A stretch of 64,000 bases of DNA, from positions 96,781,345-96,845,344 of the forward strand of contig CP136061.1 in the NCBI GenBank assembly GCA_032622095.1, read 5' to 3'. Source of the DNA: Siphonodentalium dalli (Eukaryota > Mollusca > Scaphopoda > Gadilida > Siphonodentaliidae). The notes below the pieces were generated by a model. That model searched no databases and had not been told where the DNA came from. It saw only the letters and a list, made by a program, of their open reading frames with translations. Shown here one piece after another: positions 55,414 to 64,000 of this stretch; positions within the stretch are counted from its first letter, which is position 1, and every line of letters starts with the position of its first letter. The translations under genes were made by a program, and so were the position numbers.

Positions 55414-56053
55414 GTGGGGTTTTGCTACTCATGGATGCATTGATGGTAAGACGAGGATGATTACCTACCTCAAGACTTCTACAAATAATTCCTCAAAGAC
55501 TGTACTAGAGCTTTTTTTGAAAGCAGCCTGCCAATATGGTATTCCAGCCAGAGTTCGCTCTGACTTTGGAGGGGAGAATGTTAAAGTGGCGGTTTTAATG
55601 AACATTTTGCATGAATCTGATAAGTCATCTAATTGGTGAAAGTGTACATAACCAAAGAATCGAGGGCTTATGGCGTGATGTGTTTAAAGATGTCATAGAA
55701 AATTATTACACTATGTAATGAAAACATCTTAAATGCTGATGATGATGTTCATAAGTTTGCTTTGCAATACCCATATTTAGAGTGTATTCATTCTGATTTA
55801 CAAAATTTCAAACAGGCGTGGAATGTTCACAAATTGTCAACATAACATGTCACCTGAAATGCTTTTTATCTCAAGCTCTGTCAACAATGATTCTTTGCAT
55901 GATTTAACAGGGTCTGTTTCAGATGAAATCAAAGAGAAAGTTCGCTCTTTTTTAGAGAGTTCTGGCCATAGAACAGATGATAATGCAGACGACCCAGAAT
56001 CTATCAGGGTAGATGACGTTACGATCGAAATTCCACCAGACAGAGTGATCTGA
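55414..56053 (+). pseudogene. Integrase-like gene, terminal exon with Asp and Glu of the DDE triad, frameshifted
   Basis: The acceptor TATTCCAG joins in the right phase to WGFATHGCIDGKTRMITYL, then YGIPARVRSDFGGEN, with the second catalytic Asp at 55562-55564. The frame stops at 55637. The family sequence continues one frame on (VHNQRIEGLWRDVF, catalytic Glu at 55662-55664) to a stop at 55716, then shifts again (HKFALQYPYLE, NFKQAWNVH) to a stop at 55843, and a third time (HNMSPEMLF) to the final stop at 56051-56053. Each change is +1. Either the gene is a young pseudogene or the assembly has single-base errors. The product would have been a nuclear DNA-cutting or DNA-joining enzyme, or a domesticated derivative. 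Confidence 0.8.
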
Positions 56054-56100
56054 TAGTAGTCTATCTTAATAAAGATGCTTTTGTAATTACATATTTTGAT

Positions 56101-56341
56101 ACGCCCTTTTGAAAAAAGGTTGTATTATTTAATCAGTCTGTTTGTCCATCTGTCCATCGGTCTGTCCTCACGAGAGATAAATTGTGTGGCTAGCCATCAG
56201 CTTATAGGTAGATTTGGTTCTATTTCGCATATATAACATTACTTAAATATTTCAACTTTCTGCATTCCTAATCGCTCCATTGACTGTAACACATGAAATT
56301 ATTCCCTTTTCAATTTGAGCTACAGTATCACTGACACTTTC
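56101..56341 (+). mobile_element. Short Helentron/HINE-like family 2 copy without tandem core
   Basis: It runs from CGCCCTTTTGAAAAAAGGTT, through TGTCCATCTGTCCATCGGTC, to TTTGAGCTACAGTATCACTG and ACACTTTC. It is only about 240 bp, so it shows the element with the ~159-bp array deleted. It follows the integrase terminal stop by about 50 bp. Confidence 0.65.
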
Positions 56342-56702
56342 CTTTTATGCTCTCCTGCAAGTATTTAAATTAAACACACAAATGTCTTTCACAATGGACA
56401 ATATGTGGCTATTTGTAATAATGGAAATTTACAACCCCTATTAGTTATCCTGAAGGGGTCAATAAACTTAAGTTTCATGCATTTTGGTAACAGTAAAGCC
56501 CTTGACGGAATTTTGGGGTATATCAGATATTCTTCAAATGTAAGCACAACTTATTGTTTTATATTGCGGTAGGGCAAATTAAAATGGCTAAAAAATGGCT
56601 TTGTTGCCACGCCATATCGATGCTCTTGTGATAAATGTACGAACAGTGATCAAATATAATGTCTCTACAATTTAATAATTTTAGTGTATTATAAGGCCGA
56701 GG
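56342..56702. other. Non-coding stretch, nothing recognised
   Basis: No coding or repeat structure was recognised. Confidence 0.4.
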
Positions 56703-56870
56703 CATTGGCACCTGTACTACCACAAAGTCTACCACGGGGAGCCTCGCGTATAAGAGAATTCACTGGCTTACAAGGTCATGGTAAATATGTTTAGGCCACT
56801 GTATTGCTCTTACATACGCGAAGCTCCCTATGAGAGACTCCATATATAAGAGAATGCATTGGCACAGGGT
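56703..56870. mobile_element. Diverged double-hairpin element, ~168 bp
   Basis: It has GGCATTGGCACCTG at the left and GAATGCATTGGCACAGGG at the right. The interior GCTTACAAGGTCATGGTAAA and TTTAGGCCACTGTATTGCTC corresponds to the copy at 55145. The downstream ACAAAATTTCAGGAAGCTCC shows that a larger unit, including this flank, was copied. Confidence 0.7.
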
Positions 56871-57581
56871 TTTCACAAAATTTCAGGAAGCTCCAGACAT
56901 GAAGAGAATGAGAGTATTTTAATTATTTTCCCATATGTTAACCCCCAGTTATTTAATGAATAAATCAAACAAATCGTGTGACTAGCATATAAGTGTTTGA
57001 TTGACTGACTGCACTACTGCACTAAAAGGGGGTCTCAAGTTCAAATACAGAATCGGCAGGTATGGTAGTGTTATTTTGAAGTCATTATGTCAGGCTAAAA
57101 TCATGTATTATGATCAACTGTATTGTTTAAAGTAACAATGGAATTCTTGCAGATAAACATAAGCAATTTGTTCTCCAAGAAATGATCTCTTTTGCATCAA
57201 AATTTACATTTGTACAAATTACTTTTCGTCTTTGCTTCTGGATTTGAGAGAGCAAAGTTGCTCGGGAGGATTGGGTTTTTGAGGAACAGATACTACAGTG
57301 TAGCTGTGGCTTGAATTAGTAATTGCTAGATTCACATTTTTAGTGACATATTGTGGACTTATTTTAGTGACTTAAACTCAGAATTTAGCACACAACAACT
57401 GTTCCACTGGTAGAATGTAGCAATCAACTAATTTTGTTGAAATTTCAAACCCCATCAGAGATCACAACTGAAAATATGTACTGCTTTATTCAGAAAAAAA
57501 AATGTTATGCCTATTTGATTATAAAATACATTAAAATAACTAATTTGGGCAAGATTATATTATATAAAAAAACTTAAAGGG
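56871..57581. other. Non-coding stretch, nothing recognised
   Basis: No coding or repeat structure was recognised. Confidence 0.4.
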
Positions 57582-57585
57582 TTAA

Positions 57586-58027
57586 AGACACGGTTGGCCT
57601 TGGCGGTGGGTATCCTGTGAAAATATCTCCACCCGTCAAAAACCGCCACAAACAGAAAGAACATAAAAATGTAGATAGACTTTGTCCGTATACAAATAAG
57701 AAATATCTCATAAACAGTATGTTATGGTCATATGTTTGACCATTGTTATGTAAACATAAAGAGCGTTCTTTGTTGGTGAATACCTGATATGGAACTAATA
57801 AAGAGCGTTTATGCCATTTGTGTGTGATTAGCCAGTAGCATTGTGCTGTCTTCTGTAACACAACCAGGCTCTTGCTTAGGTAAAATATAGTAGGTCTTTA
57901 TGATAACATGCTGTTTACGCGATGGTCATGGTATATATGAACGAAACTGTATGCGTTTTAATGTTTTTCTGTTTACGGTGTTTGGAACAAATATGAATAT
58001 TTTCGACAATTAAGGCCGCACGTGCCT
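57586..58027 (+). mobile_element. TTAA MITE (GGTTGGCC family), copy C, 442 bp
   Basis: TTAA 57582-57585 is followed by AGACACGGTTGGCCTTGGCG. AAGGCCGCACGTGCCT precedes TTAA 58028-58031. It lacks about 50 bp (around GCATAAAAAGTTACTTTTCT) compared with copy B. The uninterrupted TAGCATTGTGCTGTCTTCTG at 57835-57854 defines the empty site of the 5-kb palindrome in copy A. Confidence 0.9.
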
Positions 58028-58302
58028 TTAACTTAAGCAAATCATTTGTGCTTTTAATATTTCTGCTTATACACAAATATGGTCTGGGCGAGATGTGAAA
58101 ACGTGCTTCCATGGGTAGGCTGCGTTGTCACATAGGCAATATGTCAATTTAATATGATAATAAACTATTAACTTCTTTTAAAAGTGACTGCAATGTCAGC
58201 ATGTTTGGATATCAAGTGGTGGATGACCTCACAATGGCTCACATCCCCCCTCCATGGATAAAATAATTGGCAAATGGTTATTCTCTCAAGGACTCCCATG
58301 TA

Positions 58303-58436
58303 CAGTAATGCCCAAAGTAAGTGACCACGCCGAGAGCTTTCCGATGAATGGCAACAAGCCATATTTCCGACTAAATCCTGAAAAATTACCCATAATTCTG
58401 CTGTGGTTAAGTGGTCACTTACTTTGGGCATTACTG
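58303..58436. mobile_element. Tc1/mariner-type MITE, 134 bp
   Basis: Perfect 26-bp inverted ends (CAGTAATGCCCAAAGTAAGT followed by GACCAC) are bounded by TA on both sides (58301-58302, 58437-58438). TA duplication and a CAGT-type terminus are the hallmarks of Tc1/mariner. The internal ~80 bp has no coding capacity. Confidence 0.9.
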
Positions 58437-58438
58437 TA

Positions 58439-60809
58439 TAACCATATTCAGTGAAGTATTGTGCTCATATAAATTCATAATTTGGGCTTGTATGCTCACA
58501 TATTAATGTCAGCAAACGACAATGGCAATTCTTTATCATGTTTTATTTTCAATTTTATATCATTAATATATAATTGTGATTTATATAATAAATACAGCAC
58601 ATATGGATGAACTGTGTTATAGTCTCATATTAGATCATGCCATGAATCTCTACTCTAGCTATGCCCGTAGAGATCATATTCCACCAGAACAAAACCTGGG
58701 AACTTTTTATGTTCTGTCCAGTTTTGACAGGTAACTGTATATTGATTGTGGACTAAAACAGTTATTTACCACGGATAAAATATACTACGAGAATTTGGAA
58801 CAGAATGGAAACATGCGACGAATTATATTATTTATATGAATCTGAACCTGATGGTAGGAAGGTATTGGTTAGGAAAACAATAAAGAGCGTTTGATGTTTG
58901 TCAATTTCTTATATGATATGAATAAAGAGCGTTTATATCAGTTATGTGCGAAACATCTGAAAAGTTCCCCAGACTTCGGTAAGATGTCATAGAATCAGAA
59001 TAAGTTGATTGCAATATATATATATTTACAGAGACATATGGCGAGCAGTTAGCTCAACATAATATACCCGACTTACGTCGACCTCATCGCCATTCTCATT
59101 TTTTTCTGTTTACAAGATATACATATCTTAGCCGGAATTGTAGACATACCAAAAATAAACAAGAATCGAGATAATGGAAAGTGATGTTTTGTGAAAGAAA
59201 TTTGGTTTCAATCACCTATTTATTGATTTTCAGGACTCCTATATACAAATCAAGTTCACTTGTCTTCATTTCAGTTTCAATTCCATATTGTAGATCTTAC
59301 TTTCGTGATTTCGTGACTTTTCCCAGATTCAGGCAGTGACTAATACATGCGTATTATAATAATAAATAGGACGGACGTTTGGGGTGTATTGATAAATAAG
59401 AAAGTGGTACTAGTGCCATACTGTCACTCCAATAATGTTCACGGTTCTGGAATCAATTATACAGATTATAGATATTTTCGTGGATTGGAGCGATCTGATT
59501 GGCCGAGGCGTGTGAACCGGATTATAAGTAAATGATAAAACAAAACATGTTTATATATATGATGCATTACAAATAGTGAAAATTGCTACTTCATTCAAAT
59601 GACGAGTTAAATCAAATTTTTCATCAGAAAACAAATAACCAAAACCAAGTGTTGGAGATCACACATGAATTCCCTTTGACCACTGTTTTATGACCCAATT
59701 TAATTGACCTCTGACAGGACTATGGAATAGCTATGGTCATATCAAGACATAAGAGAACACTGCCATTTCGGCAGCTGTCTTCGTTTAATTCTCCTCCATC
59801 TATACTTTAATAGTCCTCCTTCGGGCAGTGACTACCTTGGTATATACTTTATTTCATGCTGGAACATGTGCCAAGGGGCCAAAGACTTAGACTGGTGTCC
59901 AGATGTCACTTGAACAGTGCATAGTTATTGATAGTTCTGGAGTTGGAAAATGGGAATCAGAATAATTTACTATTTGGAATGCACCAACATATATAACTAT
60001 GTGTTTGTTTGTATTGTCTGCGTAATGATACAGCAGTTAGCAATCTTGTCCGATATATAACAAGTGAAGAAATAATCAAACTCATGTTTTGTTCATGTAC
60101 AGCAATAGTGCATTCAGAAACATACCAGTATATGTCTAGCAGACAGAGCTGGGAGACACATACTACTGTTGGTTATGTAGTGAGGAGGCAGGCTGCACCT
60201 CTTGTTAAAAACAACATATAATGAAACAGAAACTTGCATTATGAGTTCTAATATTGAACAGAAATGTTACTTATTCAGATGGAGGCATAATTTGGCATGT
60301 CATTCATACAAATATAATATTTTATGTTCTATATATATATATATATGATTGGCGGTTCATTAGTCTGTGACAGAACATGGTGTGAAGCTAATTAACAGAT
60401 AAAATAAAGAGATGTATGAAATAAAATTGCCAAATTTCTCCTTAAGATTGCTCAATTTTAAAAACAGATTATCCTAAACATGTTTTATATAGTTTCCAGG
60501 GTATAACATAATAAGAGTCACATCAGTGATGTGGGATCAAGTTTATGTGGCTATCGATCAAGATATTGTTGAGGAAGTGGATACAGAATTTCAACCAGAT
60601 CAGTTGATATTTGACATTTTGTTCAAGTTATCGCGCTAACAAACTGAAATATATAAGGGGGGGCTTAATTTTTATGCGTTTATTTTATATCTAACCTATC
60701 AAATTATATATTTAAATACAGAATTGCAAATCAAAATTTCCTGTTGAACAAAACCGATAGCAAAATAATGGAGATCAAACATTCCGTTTATGATGTGAAG
60801 ATAATGTTC
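58439..60809. other. Mostly non-coding, nothing firmly recognised
   Basis: AATAAAGAGCGTTTGATG and AATAAAGAGCGTTTATAT at 58880-58935 suggest a heavily diverged GGTTGGCC-family MITE at about 58840-59115. A (TA)n run lies at about 60333. A phrase CAAGATATTGTTGAGGAAGT with AAGTTATCGCGCTAACA at 60560-60640 is a degenerate scrap of the ~161-bp repeat. Confidence 0.4.
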
Positions 60810-61020
60810 TATCAATTAATATCGATTATATTTAGAATATTGTGTGTTTGTTTAGCGAACGAACAAAAGTGGTTACTGTTAAGAAATTATAATATAATTT
60901 TCAAAATAAAATCAATAGTAACTGATAGAAGCGTTTCCGCACATGGGTCTTCAACTCATATCTGTTATTTTATAATCATGAAACTATTTCAAAATTGTTA
61001 TATGAAGAGATAATCCATCT
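60810..61020 (+). repeat. Dispersed duplicate, copy 1
   Basis: CTATCAATTAATATCGATTA, TTTAGAATATTGTG, GATAGAAGCGTTTC, GTCTTCAACTCATA and GAGATAATCCA match 62447-62712 in order. Confidence 0.6.
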
Positions 61021-62446
61021 TTAATAGGGGAAATTTGTGTTATGCCTTTATACCTCTGTGTACATAGTTTTGTATATACATTGTGCTTCTTCCATCTTAA
61101 TTGATGGCTTAGCTAGCAATAAAGCAATACACAGCTTACTGAAATATGCATAATTATGTGACCTCAACACAAAACCATAAGTAGAATAGACAATATTGCT
61201 ATGTGTCTATTGAGACATATCTCTGCTAATGATTTTGTAAACTTTTGGTGCTCGAAAAAACTATGAAGATAAAATTTCATTTAAAAAGAACAACTTTGTC
61301 TTTTTAAATCAACAATCATCATTATAATAATCTTTTCCCAGTGGAGACTTTAGTACATGTATAAGGAGAGTAGACCTAACTATTTGGACAATAGTATATT
61401 TTTGTTGTATTTAATTTGGATCCATCTCAGTTTTATACTCCAAGCTAGGTTCTCGCAAAGCATAATTATAATGGAATGAATATGTTTAAAATATTTGTTT
61501 AATCTGCCAGTTAAAAGTGTATATAAGAAATAGGTGTTAATTTTGTTGCTTACCATGGAGTATGGGTGCAAGTTGGTCTGAAATTTCTTTGTGTAACAAG
61601 CTAAGACAAAATATCATACACACTGGATTGCAAGCAACACACAGGATGAACATCCTTATCTTAATTGATAGCACTTCATAGCAATTTTCATTTATAACAT
61701 ATCAGCAGTATCTTACAACAGGAAGACATCTTACCAATAATAATTGAATTCTCATTGAGATACCACACCTTCATGACAACTACATAAGTAGCTGACTACT
61801 ATTAACTATCCACATGAAAAGGAAAGCAGAATCTGTATGAATTGAAAAACTTCATACAAATTATCTAGTATCAGAAATGTAAAATTTTGAAAGATAGAGA
61901 TCATACCAAAACTTTCAGTCAGACTATTGCTTTTCTTGATCTGAAATTTATAATTAAACCAGTATTTTGAATTTTAAAGGGATATTATACTCATATATTG
62001 ATGTTGGTTTCTATAGTCTCTGCTTCGTAGAATAAGGTAAACAGATTTCCATTATTTGAAAGTCTGTTGAGTATGAAGTAATATAATATGTTATGGATGG
62101 CAGATTATATACTCATTTAAGTTATTGTATAGTCACTAGTCAGTGAGTGGATTGAGTTTACGTCCCGTATCAACATAATGTTTTACACAATCATGAGTTC
62201 CTCGTGTTGCCCAATCCACTTTCCATCAAATTACTTTGATTTTCTATATATAAATTTAATAAAATGCCAGATATTTGGTTACCCGTTCTAGATATATTAT
62301 TACATGAAAGTCAGATTTCAATTATACATTCAGATCAAATTACAAAATAATATTAAAGATGGATTTTCTCTTCCTATAACGTTTGTTATTGACTTTTCTT
62401 GTTATAAAATAATAAATATGAATTGATGACCCCCGGAAATGCTTCT
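61021..62446. other. AT-rich non-coding stretch
   Basis: No coding or repeat structure was recognised. Confidence 0.4.
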
Positions 62447-62712
62447 ATCAATTAATATTGATTTTATTTAGAATTTTGTGGTATAATTACAATCAAATTG
62501 TGATATATAAAACTCGCGGATTGTAGAAAGAGGAGTTAATCTCTATCTGAGATTGCGTGAACGCTTCATGATGGTCTGTTCTAAAAAAAGGTAACGAATA
62601 TATAAAATCAATATTAATTGATAGAAGTGTTTCAGAGTCTTCAACTCATAGTTATTATTTTATAGGCCATCCCAGAAACTATATAAAACATATTTAGGAT
62701 GAGGATAATCCA
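62447..62712 (+). repeat. Dispersed duplicate, copy 2
   Basis: This is the longer copy of the segment at 60810-61020. An extra ~90 bp lies between TTTAGAATTTTGTG and GATAGAAGTGTTTC. Its end runs into the left arm of the foldback at 62710. Confidence 0.6.
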
Positions 62713-63362
62713 ACACAGGAGAAGAATTAAAAAACATCAGCAAAGATGCCTAAGTTAAATTTTATGACAGAATAAATGTTAACATTGTTAAATGTACTCA
62801 ATCCGATCAGACACTCCTAAATTACGATTTCTTTGGCTTTGGGGGTAAAAAATATTTGATTCTAGTCGAGGAACCCACCCATCAAAGCTCGGATTGATTA
62901 GATATCGATGCTAAAACAGACAAATTGCGACTGTAAGATGGATAACTCTAAAATCAAGTGGTTATTATTGTTAACAATTACAACTTGATTTTAGAGTTAT
63001 CCATCTTACAGCCGCAATTTGTCTGTTTTTAGCATTTGGTCGTCAAAAAGGTTGGGCCACAGACAATAGAAACGTACATTTCAAACATCGATATCTAACC
63101 AATCTGAGCTTTGATGGGTGGGTTCCTCGACTTGAATCAAATATTTTTACCCCCCCCCCCCCCAAAGACAAAGAAATAGTAATTTAGAAGTATGATCGGA
63201 TTGGGTACCTTTAACAATGTTAACATTTATTCTGGCATACAATTTAACTTAAACATGGTCCTCTTGCCAGGGAATACTACCATCTGTTACAAAATGTCCA
63301 CGAATGTGGTCTCTCTGCATCTTTGCTGATGTTTTTGCATTCTTCTCCTGTGTTGTCTGTAA
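62705..63362. repeat. Foldback, ~658 bp, arms ~250-300 bp
   Basis: CCAACACAGGAGAAGAATTA at the left pairs with CATTCTTCTCCTGTGTTGT at the right. CATCAGCAAAGATG pairs with CATCTTTGCTGATG. Inside, GAATAAATGTTAACATTGTT and GGATAACTCTAAAATCAAGT have inverse partners. The right arm has an extra ~80 bp. The tip is near 62965-62975 (GTTATTATTGTTAACAATTAC). A poly-C run of about 13 (63150) pairs only partly with GGGGG on the left. Confidence 0.85.
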
Positions 63363-63535
63363 CCCGACCAATACACGAGCTCCATCTGCTCCTGGTGTTA
63401 CTGCCCCTGGTGTTGCTGCTCCTGGTGTATTTATATAAAAAGAAGATTGATGTTCAACAGAAAGTTGTGCAGTGTTACTGCTGCCAGTATTACGTTATTC
63501 ACATCATCTGGTTGTAGCTTTATTTTGGTGTGGAA
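63363..63535. other. Linker between foldback and transposase relic
   Basis: This contains a CTCCTGGTGTTACTGCCCCT / GGTGTTGCTGCTCCTGG short repeat. A Leu-rich frame across it is not supported as a gene. Confidence 0.35.
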
Positions 63536-63799
63536 TTCCGAAGGTTGACTCAACCACCCGTCTTGCGCGGGATAACCTGTAATTAAAAATTCTCCTATCG
63601 TAACTGTGTATTAGATAGGGCAAATGCATCGTCTCCTATTATATGATAGGATACATCATGGGTCACCTGACCAACTGTTAGTTCTTTAGGCTCTGGCACA
63701 TTCAATGATCCATCATAAAATGTTTCCTTCAATTTTGACTGTCCATATATGCCCGAATCACCACACCGGCCAGGAGCCCCCACATCAACAAATATGAAC
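63536..63799 (-). pseudogene. PIF/Harbinger (HARBI1-like) transposase fragment
   Basis: On the minus strand, after the acceptor TGTATTTACAG, the frame reads FIFVDVGAPGRCGDSGIYGQ, then YHIIGDDAFAL, and stops at 63595. One frame away it continues RIFNYRLSRARRVVESTFG. In HARBI1-type DDE nucleases VDVGA holds the second catalytic Asp, and VVENAFG holds the Glu (here at 63548-63550). The first Asp (DGKH region) and the N-terminal half are absent. About ten residues are missing or altered between the two blocks. The enzyme would have cut PIF/Harbinger termini. This copy is dead, or is one exon of a broken gene. Confidence 0.8.
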
Positions 63800-64000
63800 C
63801 TGTAAATACATGAAGTATAACTATTATCTTAAATTCAGAATCAACATTTGAGAGTTGGTCAATATTACCAATAATACTTGTCAATCATATTCCAAATCAC
63901 ATTCAGGGCATATATTATGGATGTTTGGGTGTATATGGACCGTCCTGCATTCAGACATAACATTTGTGCTGCTGACTTAATTTTTCTCAGCACGGGGTTC
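63800..64000. repeat. Window edge, scrap of a dispersed repeat
   Basis: GCATATATTATGGATGTTTG, GTATATGGACCGTCCTGCAT and AGACATAACA near 63905-63965 correspond to CATATAATATGAATGTTG and ATATATGGACCATCCCGCAT at 21380-21425. No exon for the first catalytic Asp of the Harbinger transposase was found here. Confidence 0.5.

Overview
This is a eukaryotic, AT-rich, gene-poor window, most likely from a marine lophotrochozoan and probably a bivalve mollusc. I infer this from the abundant ACATGTACATGTA-type words, the ~160-bp repeats inside Helitron/Helentron-like elements, the many MITE and foldback families, and decayed LINE and PIF/Harbinger fragments. The species cannot be fixed from sequence alone. 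I found no tRNA, rRNA, CRISPR, operon or viral genes, and no convincing host housekeeping gene.

The only multi-exon coding unit I can reconstruct is an integrase-core (rve, DDE) gene or young pseudogene on the + strand, about 47.37-56.05 kb. Its candidate exons are 47373-47666, 49543-49654 (helix-turn-helix), 52293-52395, 53489-53673 (first catalytic Asp) and 55414 onward (second Asp, then Glu). Splice phases agree at the last three junctions. The terminal exon carries three successive +1 frame changes. Its introns are full of transposons.

The rest is layered mobile DNA. 0.5-3.6 kb: a Helentron-like fragment and a LINE reverse-transcriptase tail next to a 164-bp foldback. 4.4-7.4 kb: three more foldbacks. 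8.6-13.7 kb: a ~490-bp duplicated block, one copy of which carries a minisatellite with repeated TGACGTCA sites, plus a TTAA-flanked MITE holding a double-hairpin element. 15.4-20.2 kb: three more relatives of the double hairpin, one with a 25-bp minisatellite and one inside a second TTAA MITE. 21-23 kb: short tandem repeats. 23.1-26.3 kb: a decayed LINE ORF1, a MITE, and a 2.2-kb element with long inverted arms, a 32-bp palindrome and a 50-bp tandem array. 28.7-29.9 kb: a Helentron-like element with ~161-bp tandem repeats. 33.7-34.7 kb: a 0.9-kb foldback. 38.2-39.5 kb: a second LINE ORF1 relic with its 3' tail. 40.8-46.8 kb: a 5,009-bp palindrome with a minisatellite spacer, inserted in a TTAA MITE that abuts a second copy of the same MITE. 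49.7-51.4 kb: two head-to-tail Helentron-like units. 52.6-58.4 kb: further MITEs, including a Tc1/mariner-type one. 62.7-63.4 kb: another foldback, followed by a Harbinger transposase fragment.

The elements give a relative chronology: double hairpins lie inside TTAA MITEs, which lie inside older dispersed repeats, and the 5-kb palindrome lies inside a TTAA MITE. The most unusual items are the 5-kb palindrome, the double-hairpin family, the CRE-bearing minisatellite and the MULE-like nested palindrome.
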